Assembly (NCBI GenBank): GCA_022820125.1
Contig: JAJEGA010000059.1
Span: forward strand, 1 to 36,379
Origin: Anaerolineae bacterium
GTDB taxonomy: Bacteria; Chloroflexota; Anaerolineae; Aggregatilineales; Phototrophicaceae
Direction of reading: 5' to 3'
DNA length: 36,379 bases
Position 1 is the stretch's first letter, and each line of letters opens with the position of its first letter. Positions 8,149 to 15,710 of this stretch are shown piece by piece. The notes below the pieces were generated by a model. That model made no database searches and had not been told where the DNA came from. It saw only the letters and a program-made list of their open reading frames with translations. The translations under genes were made by a program, and so were the position numbers.

Positions 8149-8442
8149 TTTGCTGCCCAGGGCAATCGCATCAAATTTTCTTAACCACAGAGAACACAGA
8201 GGGCACAGAGTTTGGGTTCTTTTGACGAGTTTTCCCCTAAATCCACTGCTTGAATTTGGCAGGGTTGTCGCTACCCCCTCGATAAACATCCTCTCCGCCC
8301 AAAAATTATGCGACAAAATGCCGCGAAATCTCTGACCAATGGCTTTTCTCGGCGCTCTCTGTGTCCTCTGTGGTTAAATTTCAGTTCAGTTTTGCTCGTC
8401 GCAGCGGATGCCAGTTTTGAAGCGATTGCCCTGGTTTGCTGC
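8149..8442. repeat. 8-bp direct repeats flanking the MITE (target site duplication)
   Basis: TTTGCTGC occurs at 8149-8156, immediately outside the left end, and again exactly at 8435-8442, immediately outside the right end. An exact 8-bp match abutting both ends of a terminal-inverted-repeat element is the classic mark of transposition. The feature spans both copies and the element between them. Confidence 0.85.
8157..8434. mobile_element. Non-autonomous MITE, copy B, between rmlB and rmlD
   Basis: A 278-bp element with terminal inverted repeats of 19 bp matching at 18 positions: left CCAGGGCAATCGCATCAAA (8157-8175), right the reverse complement of 8416-8434. A second, sub-terminal inverted pair lies at 8181-8210 (TTAACCACAGAGAACACAGA...) and 8355-8377 (ends CCTCTGTGGTTAA), so the whole transcript could fold into a long hairpin. 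It contains no transposase and no supported gene. It is flanked by an 8-bp target duplication. Related copies lie at 1-261 (opposite orientation) and, decayed, at 21000-21195. Several insertion-sequence families make 8-bp duplications, so the mobilising family cannot be named from this alone. Confidence 0.85.
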
Positions 8443-8470
8443 CGAGCGCTTATGACGCCGCATGAGTCTG

Positions 8471-9496
8471 TCACGATTGTGCGGCGGCGAGACGTTCAGC
8501 GTATTGAAGCCGATAGAAATCGAGATATTCGCCGGTTTTGATCTTTCGCCACCACCAATCGTTATCCGAATACCAGCGTACGGTGGCTTCCAGCCCAGCT
8601 TCGAAATCGACCTCCAGCCGCCAGCCCAGCTCCCGCGCTTTCGCCGCGGACATGGCATAGCGCCGATCATGTCCTTCGCGATCGGGGACGAATCGGATCA
8701 ACGACTCCGGCTTGCCGAGAAGCTGTAGGATTCGCCGAGTCACTTCAAGGTTGAAACGCTGATCTTCGCCAGCGAGATTATAGGCTTCGCCCGACAAGCC
8801 AGCGTGCAGAACTTTATCGACGCCGCGCGCGTGATCATCGACGTAGAGCCAATCCCGAATCTGCTTGCCATCGCCATAAACCGGCAGCGGATTGTCATCA
8901 ATGGCTTCGGTGGTGAAAAAGGGTATCAGCTTTTCCGGGAACTGATACGGACCGTAGGTGTTGCTGCCCCGTGTGATGACCGTATCCATGCCGTAAGTGA
9001 CGCTGTATGCCCGCACCATCAGCTCGCCGCCGGCTTTGCTCGCCGCGTAGGGGCTGTTGGGCAAGAATCGATCATCTTCTAGCGAGTAACCGTCTTCGAT
9101 GTCGCCATAGACTTCATCGGTCGAGACTTGACAGAAGCGGCCGATGCCGTGCTTGCGCCCTTCGTCCAGCAGGATATAAGCGCCAACGACATCCGTATGA
9201 ATGAACGCGTCAGGATCGAGGATGCTGCGATCGACGTGGCTCTCGGCGGCAAAGTTGACAATGGTGTCGATCGCGTAATGCCGCAACACCCGCCGCAAGG
9301 CAAGGCGGTCAGCCACGTCGCCGCGTTCAAAGCGGTAATTCTCCTCGTCGCTGACCGGCAGCAGATTGTCGATATTGCCAGCGTAGGTGAGCTTGTCGTA
9401 GCAGATGATATTGTAATCGGGGTAGGTCGCTGCCATGTGTCGGATAAAGGTGCTGCCGATGAAACCAGCGCCGCCGGTTACGAGGATGTTTTTCAT
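8471..9496 (-). CDS. rmlB: dTDP-glucose 4,6-dehydratase
   Basis: Second step of dTDP-L-rhamnose synthesis: converts dTDP-glucose to dTDP-4-keto-6-deoxyglucose with tightly bound NAD. It is an extended SDR of 341 residues. Seen: TGGAGFIG (7-14), YDKLTYAGN (33-41), AAESHVDRSI (83-92), STDEVYG with catalytic D127/E128 (125-131) and YxxxK at Y150/K154 (YAASK), then RGSNTYGPYQFPEKLIP, all diagnostic for RmlB. The start is ATG at 9496, 31 bases after rmlA. Downstream its stop lies 36 bases before the right end of the MITE. Confidence 0.97.
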   Translation of the reverse strand: MKNILVTGGAGFIGSTFIRHMAATYPDYNIICYDKLTYAGNIDNLLPVSDEENYRFERGDVADRLALRRVLRHYAIDTIVNFAAESHVDRSILDPDAFIHTDVVGAYILLDEGRKHGIGRFCQVSTDEVYGDIEDGYSLEDDRFLPNSPYAASKAGGELMVRAYSVTYGMDTVITRGSNTYGPYQFPEKLIPFFTTEAIDDNPLPVYGDGKQIRDWLYVDDHARGVDKVLHAGLSGEAYNLAGEDQRFNLEVTRRILQLLGKPESLIRFVPDREGHDRRYAMSAAKARELGWRLEVDFEAGLEATVRWYSDNDWWWRKIKTGEYLDFYRLQYAERLAAAQS

Positions 9497-9527
9497 TGCG
9501 CTCCCGCCTAGTCAGTGCGACGCATTG

Positions 9528-10598
9528 CTAAACCCAAAGTGTACTATGATCGCCGAGATTCATTTTGACGCCGCTGGGCTTCACGGCGCTGCGCTTAACC
9601 GACGCGTTTCGACCGATGAGACTGTCTCGCAGGGTCCGGTCGATGTCAATGACGCGGCTGTCTTCCAGGATGATGCTGCGCTCAATTTCGCAATTGCGAA
9701 TCTGACAACTGTGGTAGATGCTGGTGAAGGGACCGATATAGCTGTTCTCAATCAAGGTGTCTTGGCCGATGACGGTTGGGCCGCGCAGAATGCTGTTGAT
9801 GATTTTGGCGCCTGCTTGCAAGGTCACGCGTGAATCCACAGTCGAACGCGCGTCAATCTCGGCGCTTGCGGCAATGTACGGCTGTGTCTCTTCGAGCACG
9901 TGACTGTTGGCTTCGAGCATGTCCGTGGGTTTGCCGGTGTCTATCCACCAGCCCCGATGAATATGCGGGAAGACCGTATGACCCTGGTCGATTAGCCATT
10001 GAATCGCGTCGGTGATCTCGTATTCGCCACGCGCCGACGGGCGAATTGCGTCAACTGCGTCGAATACATGATGATCAAACATGTAAATGCCGACGAGCGC
10101 CAGATTGCTCGGCGGCGCCGCCGGTTTCTCAATCAGCTTTTTAATGCTGCCGTCGGCGCGCAGTTGGGCGACGCCATAAGCCGACGGGTTTTCCACTTCC
10201 TTGAGCACAATCTGGCTGTTCCAGTCGTTTTCAGCGAAGTCACGGATGAGCCGGCTGATGCCGCCCTCTATCACATTGTCGCCCAGGAACATCACAAAGG
10301 GCTCGTTTTCCAGAAATTCACGCGCGATCTTCACCGCGTGCGCCAAGCCGTCCGGGCTATCTTGCTGGATATAGGCGAGGGAGACATCCCAGCGCGAGCC
10401 ATCGCCGAGGGCGTCCTTGATCTCGGGCGCGGTGTGCCCCACGATCATCCCGATGTCGTGGACGCCAGCATCTCGTATCGCTTCAATCACGCGCACCAGC
10501 ACCGGTTTATTGGCGACTGGAATCAACTGTTTGGCGCGGGTGTAAGTCAGCGGGTAGAGCCTAGTTCCTTTGCCGCCGCTGAGGATGAGTCCTTTCAT
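9528..10598 (-). CDS. rmlA: Glucose-1-phosphate thymidylyltransferase, long form
   Basis: Makes dTDP-glucose from glucose-1-phosphate and dTTP. The 356 residues correspond to the long RmlA form. The N-terminal nucleotidyltransferase domain has GLILSGGKGTRLYPLT (3-18), KQLIPVANKP, FLGDNVIEGG and the EKP motif in LIEKPAAPPSN. A C-terminal left-handed beta-helix (from about residue 240) is visible as hexapeptide-like repeats such as AEIDARSTVDSRVTLQAGA and IGPFTSIYHSCQIRNCEI. The long form differs from the ~290-residue RfbA and is common in actinobacteria, archaea and Chloroflexota. It heads the rml genes; rmlC is missing from the window. It lies 83 bases downstream of the BY-kinase gene. Confidence 0.93.
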   Translation of the reverse strand: MKGLILSGGKGTRLYPLTYTRAKQLIPVANKPVLVRVIEAIRDAGVHDIGMIVGHTAPEIKDALGDGSRWDVSLAYIQQDSPDGLAHAVKIAREFLENEPFVMFLGDNVIEGGISRLIRDFAENDWNSQIVLKEVENPSAYGVAQLRADGSIKKLIEKPAAPPSNLALVGIYMFDHHVFDAVDAIRPSARGEYEITDAIQWLIDQGHTVFPHIHRGWWIDTGKPTDMLEANSHVLEETQPYIAASAEIDARSTVDSRVTLQAGAKIINSILRGPTVIGQDTLIENSYIGPFTSIYHSCQIRNCEIERSIILEDSRVIDIDRTLRDSLIGRNASVKRSAVKPSGVKMNLGDHSTLWV

Positions 10599-10681
10599 AG
10601 ACCGTTACCGGCTCCCATATTGAATCGGGATATGTTGTTCGCGCGGCAGCTCATGCGCATGATCCAGTTCAAAACTCGGCG

Positions 10682-11335
10682 TCAGTAAGCAAATTGGTTT
10701 TCGCGCGGGGCATCGGTCAGTACAGCGCCGACCACGCGCACATGGACGCGTTCCAAAGCCTGGCGAGCTTGAGCCGTATGGTCGCGCCGCGTCTCGCCCG
10801 CGCGCACTGCCAACAAGGCGCCGTCCAGTTTGATGCCCAAAAGCGCGGCATCGGTGGCGGCGAGCACCGGCGGGCTGTCAAATAAGACAAATTCCGCGCG
10901 CTGCTTAAATGCCGCAATTATTTCGTTCATCCGCTGCCCGCCCAAGAGATCGGCCGGGTTGGGCGGCAGTTCCCCGGCGCAAACAATCTCAAGCCCGTCC
11001 ACCGTTGTCGCTTCTAAAGGCGGGCTGCTGATAGCGCGGTCATCAACCATCATGCTGCTGAGCCCCCGTCGCCCATCGAGATTCCAGATTTCGTGCTGTT
11101 TAGGCTGCCTTAGATCGGCATCCACCAGGATAGTTCGGTTTCCGCTTTGGGCGAAAGTGACGGCGAGGTTGGCCAGCGTAACACTCTTATGATCATCGCG
11201 CGCAGCCGACGTAACGAGCAATGTCTGAATCGGGCTTTCCACGCTGCTAAACATCAGGTTGGTCCGCAGGCTGCGATAGGCCTCGGACGCGGCTGAACGC
11301 GGTTGCGAAAGTGTGATTAGATTTGCATTCTCCAT
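10682..11335 (-). CDS. BY-kinase/CpsD-like ATPase with degenerate Walker A
   Basis: Resembles the cytosolic ATPase domain of bacterial tyrosine kinases (CpsD/Wzc C-terminal part) that cycle with Wzz-type proteins to control polysaccharide export. It has 217 residues. SEAYRSLRTNLMFSS (17-31) is the family N-terminal signature. Walker A' is ILVDADLRQP (69-78), Walker B is VLFDSPP (150-156), and the late segment VVGAVLTDAP is conserved. The Walker A position reads TSAARDDHKSVTLANLA (42-58): Lys50 and Ser51 are kept, but the glycines of the usual PGEGKS are replaced by RDDHKS. The C-terminus has a single tyrosine (NQFAY) rather than a tyrosine cluster. An AGGAG ribosome site precedes the ATG. Activity is therefore uncertain; partner Wzz is at 2869-3546. 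Confidence 0.85.
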   Translation of the reverse strand: MENANLITLSQPRSAASEAYRSLRTNLMFSSVESPIQTLLVTSAARDDHKSVTLANLAVTFAQSGNRTILVDADLRQPKQHEIWNLDGRRGLSSMMVDDRAISSPPLEATTVDGLEIVCAGELPPNPADLLGGQRMNEIIAAFKQRAEFVLFDSPPVLAATDAALLGIKLDGALLAVRAGETRRDHTAQARQALERVHVRVVGAVLTDAPRENQFAY

Positions 11336-11451
11336 AGCCGCTCCTGCGACGGACTATTGACCCAGACTCATATATTCTAGCCTATTACAAAAAATGCGGT
11401 CGCGATTCTAGTCCTCGATCATCCTAGCTACATCAGCCGCGGCCGAAACCC

Positions 11452-12324
11452 TCAAAGCCCAGGAAAGCCTAAATCCAGATTGACGCGCCGCAAGTCCTTT
11501 GCGTCGAAGCCTGCGGCGATGTCTCGCAATCGCTCATTTATGGTCGGATGAACAAGATCCGGCGCCAGCTCCGCCAGGGGGATGGCCACATGAGCGAAAC
11601 GCATGATGTCGACATCCGGGATTTGCCAAGGTTTGCAGCCGTATTCAAATGCTTCATCATTCCAAAGCGAGATATCCAGATCAATAGTGCGCGGCGCATT
11701 CTTGTTCTGCGGATCGCGGACGCGTTTGAGTTCAGTCTCAATCCGGTCATTGACATCGGCTTTGAACTGCGACGGCGTCCTTAGCGTGTGGACCTTGACT
11801 GCCATATTCAAATATGGCTCTTGCTCCAGGAATCCTTGTGGCGGCGAGCGATAGACCGGCGAAACGCCCAAGACGGTGGTATAGCGCCGCAGCAATTCAA
11901 CCGCCGCGGGAATATTCTCCGCCGGGCTGATGTTTGAACCAAGCGAAATGAATGCGATGTTGCGCTCGTAGTCGCTTGCTTGTCTGACGATGCGGATACC
12001 TACCGAATCGGATCTGCGAAGCGCGCCCGGTTTATGCACGCTGACTTCAACCTGCCGCGCTTTGAAGTCGATCACCGCCATACGGGCGATTTGCTCCGCC
12101 AGCTTTTCCAGCAGAAAAAAGCGCGACGCTTCAACGAATCGGATAATCGCTTTGGTAATCGTCCGGTAGTTGAAGGCGTCGTCCGGTTGGTCAGTTTCCC
12201 CCGCAAGGCGCTCGTCTATGCCAATGCGTAAATTGACGACGATATCTTGCGCCGCATCAAGCTCATGGGCGCTGAAACCGATGACAGCGCGCAGGCGCAA
12301 GTGGCTAATCTCTATGACATCCAT
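11452..12324 (-). CDS. folBK: Bifunctional dihydroneopterin aldolase / HPPK
   Basis: Fusion of two consecutive folate-pathway enzymes. In the numbering from the upstream GTG at 12330, residues 4-117 form FolB (MDVIEISHLRLRAVIGFSAHELDAAQDI, catalytic-region E23 and Lys100 in SVHKPGA). Residues 122-285 form FolK, with FISLGSNI (127-134), VYRSPPQGFLEQEPYLNM and the HPPK signature RDPQNKNAPRTIDLDI (205-220). Together they convert dihydroneopterin to 6-hydroxymethyl-dihydropterin and then pyrophosphorylate it. I chose ATG at 12324 because FolB proteins start at this MDxI motif; GTG two codons upstream is the alternative. It is divergent from folE (12545), which makes the precursor, so the 220-base gap should hold both promoters. 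No folP or folC is present. Confidence 0.93.
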   Translation of the reverse strand: MDVIEISHLRLRAVIGFSAHELDAAQDIVVNLRIGIDERLAGETDQPDDAFNYRTITKAIIRFVEASRFFLLEKLAEQIARMAVIDFKARQVEVSVHKPGALRRSDSVGIRIVRQASDYERNIAFISLGSNISPAENIPAAVELLRRYTTVLGVSPVYRSPPQGFLEQEPYLNMAVKVHTLRTPSQFKADVNDRIETELKRVRDPQNKNAPRTIDLDISLWNDEAFEYGCKPWQIPDVDIMRFAHVAIPLAELAPDLVHPTINERLRDIAAGFDAKDLRRVNLDLGFPGL

Positions 12325-12354
12325 AGGCACGACGCGTCGGATTCATCCTCTGGC

Positions 12355-12363
12355 AGTTTAGCA
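12355..12363 (-). promoter_or_regulatory. Possible extended -10 promoter of folBK
   Basis: On the minus strand TGCTAAACT forms an extended -10 (TGnTAAACT) about 30 bases before the folBK start. There is no good -35 at normal spacing, so confidence is low. Confidence 0.3.
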
Positions 12364-12464
12364 CGGAATGTAATTGCGCGGCTGCCGCAACTGCCGCTAA
12401 TGAATTGAAAACATATAACACATTGGAATTCCATTGAGTTAGCGTTAATTCTTTCCATTGCGAC

Positions 12465-12494
12465 TTGAGTTTAACGGCCCAATCTGCCTATAAT
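12465..12494 (+). promoter_or_regulatory. Sigma-70-type promoter of folE
   Basis: TTGAGT at 12465-12470 and a perfect TATAAT at 12489-12494, spacer 18. The predicted start near 12501 gives a leader of about 45 bases to the TTG start. The surrounding 12390-12500 stretch is clearly richer in A+T than the neighbouring genes. Confidence 0.7.
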
Positions 12495-12544
12495 TTCAGC
12501 CTAGTAAGCAAATTCACATAGAGCGTGTTCCGTGGGCTGGCGGA

Positions 12545-13261
12545 TTGACATCCGCAAGTTCAACCGTGGATGCAGATTGGCTGATGATGGATAGCTACGA
12601 AACGCAAGCAGTCGCAACGGCGGAGATTGACATTCAACGGAAGCTCGCATCGGATTCGCTGTTGAGCAGATTTGGGCTTGATTCTGAACCGGTTGACCAC
12701 GATGCGGTTGAGCACGGTGTTATGCAGTTGCTGCGCGCCATCGGCGAGGACCCTGAACGCCAGGGACTTGTCGATACGCCCAGACGAGTGGCGAAATCTT
12801 ATCGAGAGCTCGTGAGCGGATATACTACTGACCCGGTTGAATTGCTCAACAATGCCATCTTTGATGTCGCCTACGATGATATGGTTGTCGTTAGCAATAT
12901 AGAGTATTACAGCTTGTGCGAGCATCACATGCTGCCCTTTATCGGTCACGCTCACGTCGGCTATTTGCCCAAAGACAAGGTTCTGGGGCTTAGCAAAATA
13001 CCGCGCATCGTCGATATGTTTTCCCGTCGTTTGCAAGTGCAGGAACGCCTCACGCGGCAGATAGCGGAATTCCTGGTCGAAGTGCTGAATCCAAGAGGCG
13101 TCGCCGTCGTCATGACGGCGCAGCACATGTGCTCCATGATTCGCGGCGTGATGAAACATGACGCGAATATGACCACGAGCGCCATGCTCGGCGATTTCCG
13201 CCATAACCAGGATACGCGCAACGAATTCCTCATGCACCTCCAGCGGTCCAAAATCCAGTAA
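12545..13261 (+). CDS. folE: GTP cyclohydrolase I
   Basis: Converts GTP to 7,8-dihydroneopterin triphosphate, first step of folate and pterin synthesis. From the TTG start the protein has 238 residues. The type IA zinc ligands are C125 and H128 in [10 protein letters not shown] and C196 in [23 protein letters not shown] (74-86), [23 protein letters not shown] (148-170) and the late TTSAMLGDF are all conserved. The first ~50 residues are not conserved in the family, so ATG at 12584 or 12587 is a plausible alternative start; no strong ribosome site decides it. It is divergent from folBK, the next steps of the pathway, and lies upstream of metK with an independent riboswitch-controlled leader between them. 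Confidence 0.96.
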   Translation: MTSASSTVDADWLMMDSYETQAVATAEIDIQRKLASDSLLSRFGLDSEPVDHDAVEHGVMQLLRAIGEDPERQGLVDTPRRVAKSYRELVSGYTTDPVELLNNAIFDVAYDDMVVVSNIEYYSLCEHHMLPFIGHAHVGYLPKDKVLGLSKIPRIVDMFSRRLQVQERLTRQIAEFLVEVLNPRGVAVVMTAQHMCSMIRGVMKHDANMTTSAMLGDFRHNQDTRNEFLMHLQRSKIQ

Positions 13262-13327
13262 GCAGCCAGGCGCAATTGGCGCTTTCGGGCGGCGATTGCC
13301 TTTCTCATTCGACGCCTTGATTTTGAA

Positions 13328-13355
13328 TTGCGGCGTTGGCGCGCTGTGCTATACT
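13328..13355 (+). promoter_or_regulatory. Promoter of the metK leader
   Basis: TTGCGG (13328-13333), 16-base spacer, TATACT (13350-13355). The predicted start near 13362 lies about 25 bases before the first strand of the riboswitch, as expected for a riboswitch leader. Confidence 0.65.
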
Positions 13356-13385
13356 GAATGCGACCGCGGTCGATATGCCCCGCGG

Positions 13386-13491
13386 CACTCATCGAGAGCG
13401 AGTGAGAGAACCGGCTCAGCGAACTCGCGGCAACCCCCGGATTACGGGACGGTGCTACGTCCGGCAGGGTATTGACTCTGGCAGATGAGCG
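13386..13491 (+). ncRNA. SAM-I riboswitch (S-box) in the metK leader
   Basis: S-adenosylmethionine-sensing leader. All four helices can be traced. P1 is CTCATC (13388-13393) with GATGAG (13484-13489). P2 is GCGAGT (13398-13403) with ACTCGC (13423-13428). P3 is a CCCG/CGGG hairpin at about 13435-13450. P4 is CAGGGT (13465-13470) with ACTCTG (13475-13480). The conserved core sequences GAGAG, GAGAGAACCGGCTC, GCGGCAACC and GGTGCTACGTCC sit at the expected places. With an intrinsic terminator just downstream, SAM binding should switch metK off. GGCAG (13480-13484) can pair with CTGCC in the terminator loop (13519-13523), a plausible anti-terminator. Confidence 0.95.
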
Positions 13492-13511
13492 TACTGGAAT
13501 GTGATCCTTTG

Positions 13512-13539
13512 ACGCCCGCTGCCTCGCACGGCGTTTTTT
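13512..13539 (+). terminator. Riboswitch-controlled intrinsic terminator
   Basis: ACGCC (13512-13516) pairs with GGCGT (13530-13534), followed by a run of six T (13534-13539). It lies between the riboswitch and the metK ribosome site, the expected place for the expression platform. The 13-base loop contains the CTGCC that can pair with the riboswitch 3' end. Confidence 0.85.
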
Positions 13540-13560
13540 GTTGCCCAAGGAAGGACAATC

Positions 13561-14775
13561 ATGTCGACGACATTTATGAACTCCCCGCGGTATCTGTTCA
13601 CATCCGAATCGGTATCCGAGGGGCATCCGGATAAAATGTGCGACCAGATCAGCGATGCGGTGCTTGACGCGATCCTGCTGGAAGACCCGATGGCGCGCGT
13701 GGCTTGCGAAGTCGCGACGACGACCGGGCTGGTCGCCGTCATGGGCGAGATCACGACGAGCGCCACCGTCGACATTGACAGAATTGTCAGGGAAACGATA
13801 CGAGACATTGGTTATACGCGCTCGGACTTCGGGTTCGACGCCGAGACTTGCGGCGTTCTAATATCGATCAAGGAACAATCTGACGACATTAAACACGGCG
13901 TCGACACGGCGCTGGAGGCGCGCGCTGGCGGCATGGCGCGGGAAACTGCAGAAGAGACTGGCGCTGGCGATCAGGGTATGATGATCGGCTTCGCCTGCGA
14001 CGAAACGGATGAGTTGATGCCGTTGACCGCGTCGCTTTCGCACCGGCTCATGCGCCGTTTGACGGCCGCGCGAAAGAGCGGCGAAATCGCTTGGCTTCGG
14101 CCCGATGCAAAATGCCAGGTTACCGTGGAGTATGCCCGCGGGAGACCAAGCCGCGTTGACACCATCGTCGTGTCGACGCAGCACGCGCCGGATATCTCTC
14201 AATCCGAGATCCGCCGCCAAATCATCGATTTCATCCGACGCGATGAGGAGTGCGCCAAGTGGATTGACGAGCGTACCACCTACCATGTAAATCCGTCCGG
14301 GCGCTTTGTCACCGGCGGTCCGCTGGGGGATGCCGGCTTAACCGGTCGCAAGATCATGGTGGATACATACGGCGGCGTAGCGCGGCATGGCGGCGGCGCC
14401 TTTTCGGGCAAAGACGGCACCAAGGTAGACCGCAGCGCGGCTTATATGGCGCGTTATGTCGCCAAGAATGTGGTCGAAGCTGGTCTCGCGGATCGCTTCG
14501 AATTACAGGTCTCATACGCAATCGGCAAGGCGGAGCCGACTTCGCTGTCCGTCGAGACCTTTGGCACCGGGAAGATTCGCGACGACAAGTTAAGCGCATT
14601 GATTGAGAAACATTTCGATATGCGCCCGGCGGCGATCATTCGCGATTTGGGGCTGCGCAGCCCAATCTTCAAGCAGGTGGCGGCTTACGGACATTTTGGG
14701 CGGGAAGATCTCGATGTTCCCTGGGAAAAGACCGACCGAGCCGCGATTTTGAAATCCGAGGCCGGGCTGGCTTGA
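13561..14775 (+). CDS. metK: S-adenosylmethionine synthetase
   Basis: Makes SAM from methionine and ATP; cytosolic tetramer. It has 404 residues, family length. Motifs: [11 protein letters not shown] (15-25), the ATP-binding hexapeptide GAGDQG (134-139), the P-loop-like GGGAFSGKD (277-285) followed by TKVDRSAAY, and YAIGKAEP (319-326). The usual Pro after GKD is Gly286 here (codon GGC), a small departure. A strong AAGGAAGGA ribosome site precedes the ATG. Expression is controlled by the SAM-I riboswitch and terminator at 13386-13539, so product feedback is direct. A methyltransferase gene follows after 28 bases and is probably co-transcribed. Confidence 0.98.
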   Translation: MSTTFMNSPRYLFTSESVSEGHPDKMCDQISDAVLDAILLEDPMARVACEVATTTGLVAVMGEITTSATVDIDRIVRETIRDIGYTRSDFGFDAETCGVLISIKEQSDDIKHGVDTALEARAGGMARETAEETGAGDQGMMIGFACDETDELMPLTASLSHRLMRRLTAARKSGEIAWLRPDAKCQVTVEYARGRPSRVDTIVVSTQHAPDISQSEIRRQIIDFIRRDEECAKWIDERTTYHVNPSGRFVTGGPLGDAGLTGRKIMVDTYGGVARHGGGAFSGKDGTKVDRSAAYMARYVAKNVVEAGLADRFELQVSYAIGKAEPTSLSVETFGTGKIRDDKLSALIEKHFDMRPAAIIRDLGLRSPIFKQVAAYGHFGREDLDVPWEKTDRAAILKSEAGLA

Positions 14776-14803
14776 GACTGGCGCCGCCTATCGGAGTTCT
14801 CTC

Positions 14804-15700
14804 ATGACCGAGGGACCGCGGATCTGCGACTACGGCGATTCGACTTATCGGCAGGATTTCTGGGAAGGGCAGGGACGAGATTACGAAGATGCGGTCGAGC
14901 GCCGTGTCTTGAAACAATTGCTGCCCGCGCATGGAATCCGATTGCTTGAAATCGGGGCGGGCTTTGGGCGGATCACCAACGAATACAGTATGTTCCGCCA
15001 AGTCGTTCTTCTTGATTATTCCATTGAGCAATTGCAATACGCGCGCCGGAAGTTTGGCGATGTCGGTTATATGTATGTGGCGGCGGATGCTTATCACATG
15101 CCCTTTCAGCCGGGCGTCTTCGACGCCGCGACGATGATCCGCGTCATTCATCACTTTGAGAATGTCCCGGCAGTTCTCAGGCAAATCCGCGATGTCCTCG
15201 CAGACGATGGCATGTTCGTCCTTGAATTCGCCAACAAGCGCAATTTGAAGGCGATGCTGCGGGGGCTCTTTCGCTTGAATGAATGGAATCCCCATACGCT
15301 GGAGCCGGTTGAATTCGTCGAATTGAACTTCAACTTCCATCCCGCGTACATGCGAAGTCAGGTCACCCGGCTGGGATTTGATGTACGGCGCGCTGTGCCG
15401 GTATCATGGTTTCGCTTGGGCATACTCAAGCGGTCGCTGCCGACGCGATTGTTGACCGAGTTGGACATGCTCTTGCAGCGCAGCGGCTGGGCGATTTCCC
15501 CCAGCGTGTTCCTGGATTTGCAACTCAAGAGCCAGATGGGCAAGCGCGCGCCGCCGTCGGCAGCCGACGCCCTGGCAATTCTGCGCTGTCCCCGCTCGGG
15601 CTCGCCCTTGCGAAAAGACGGTGATGTCCTGGTTAGCGGCAGCGGCGCCCGCTGGGGCATCCGCGAGGGCGTATACGACTTCCGGCAACCGCTGGACTGA
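14804..15700 (+). CDS. Class I SAM-dependent methyltransferase with Trm112-like tail
   Basis: A 298-residue protein. The Rossmann methyltransferase domain (about 25-205) has motif I LLEIGAGFGR (47-56), acidic D71 after strand 2 (VVLLDYS), AADAYHMPF (93-101), and the post-motif IRVIHHFENVPAVLRQI of the UbiE/Methyltransf_11 group. The last ~40 residues (258-294, LRCPRSGSPLR...WGIREGVYDF) look like a Trm112/YcaR zinc-ribbon-like segment but keep only Cys262, so metal binding is unlikely. Substrate unknown. A GGAG ribosome site lies six bases before the ATG. Being co-transcribed with metK it falls under the same SAM riboswitch, which makes sense for a SAM consumer. It converges with the ARH gene, 10 bases apart. 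Confidence 0.88.
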   Translation: MTEGPRICDYGDSTYRQDFWEGQGRDYEDAVERRVLKQLLPAHGIRLLEIGAGFGRITNEYSMFRQVVLLDYSIEQLQYARRKFGDVGYMYVAADAYHMPFQPGVFDAATMIRVIHHFENVPAVLRQIRDVLADDGMFVLEFANKRNLKAMLRGLFRLNEWNPHTLEPVEFVELNFNFHPAYMRSQVTRLGFDVRRAVPVSWFRLGILKRSLPTRLLTELDMLLQRSGWAISPSVFLDLQLKSQMGKRAPPSAADALAILRCPRSGSPLRKDGDVLVSGSGARWGIREGVYDFRQPLD

Positions 15701-15710
15701 CCCCTTTGGT

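Noticed and set aside
8181..8210. CACAGAG-type short repeats as a possible CRISPR or tandem array
   Set aside because: The repeats are arms of an inverted-repeat element, with no regular spacing and no spacers.
12560..13237. 225-codon open frame antisense to folE
   Set aside because: It lies wholly within a well-conserved gene on the other strand, has no recognisable motif and no ribosome site; it is a by-product of G+C-rich codon use.
13858..14286. 142-codon open frame antisense to metK
   Set aside because: Shadow of the metK coding sequence without motifs; metK is unambiguous.
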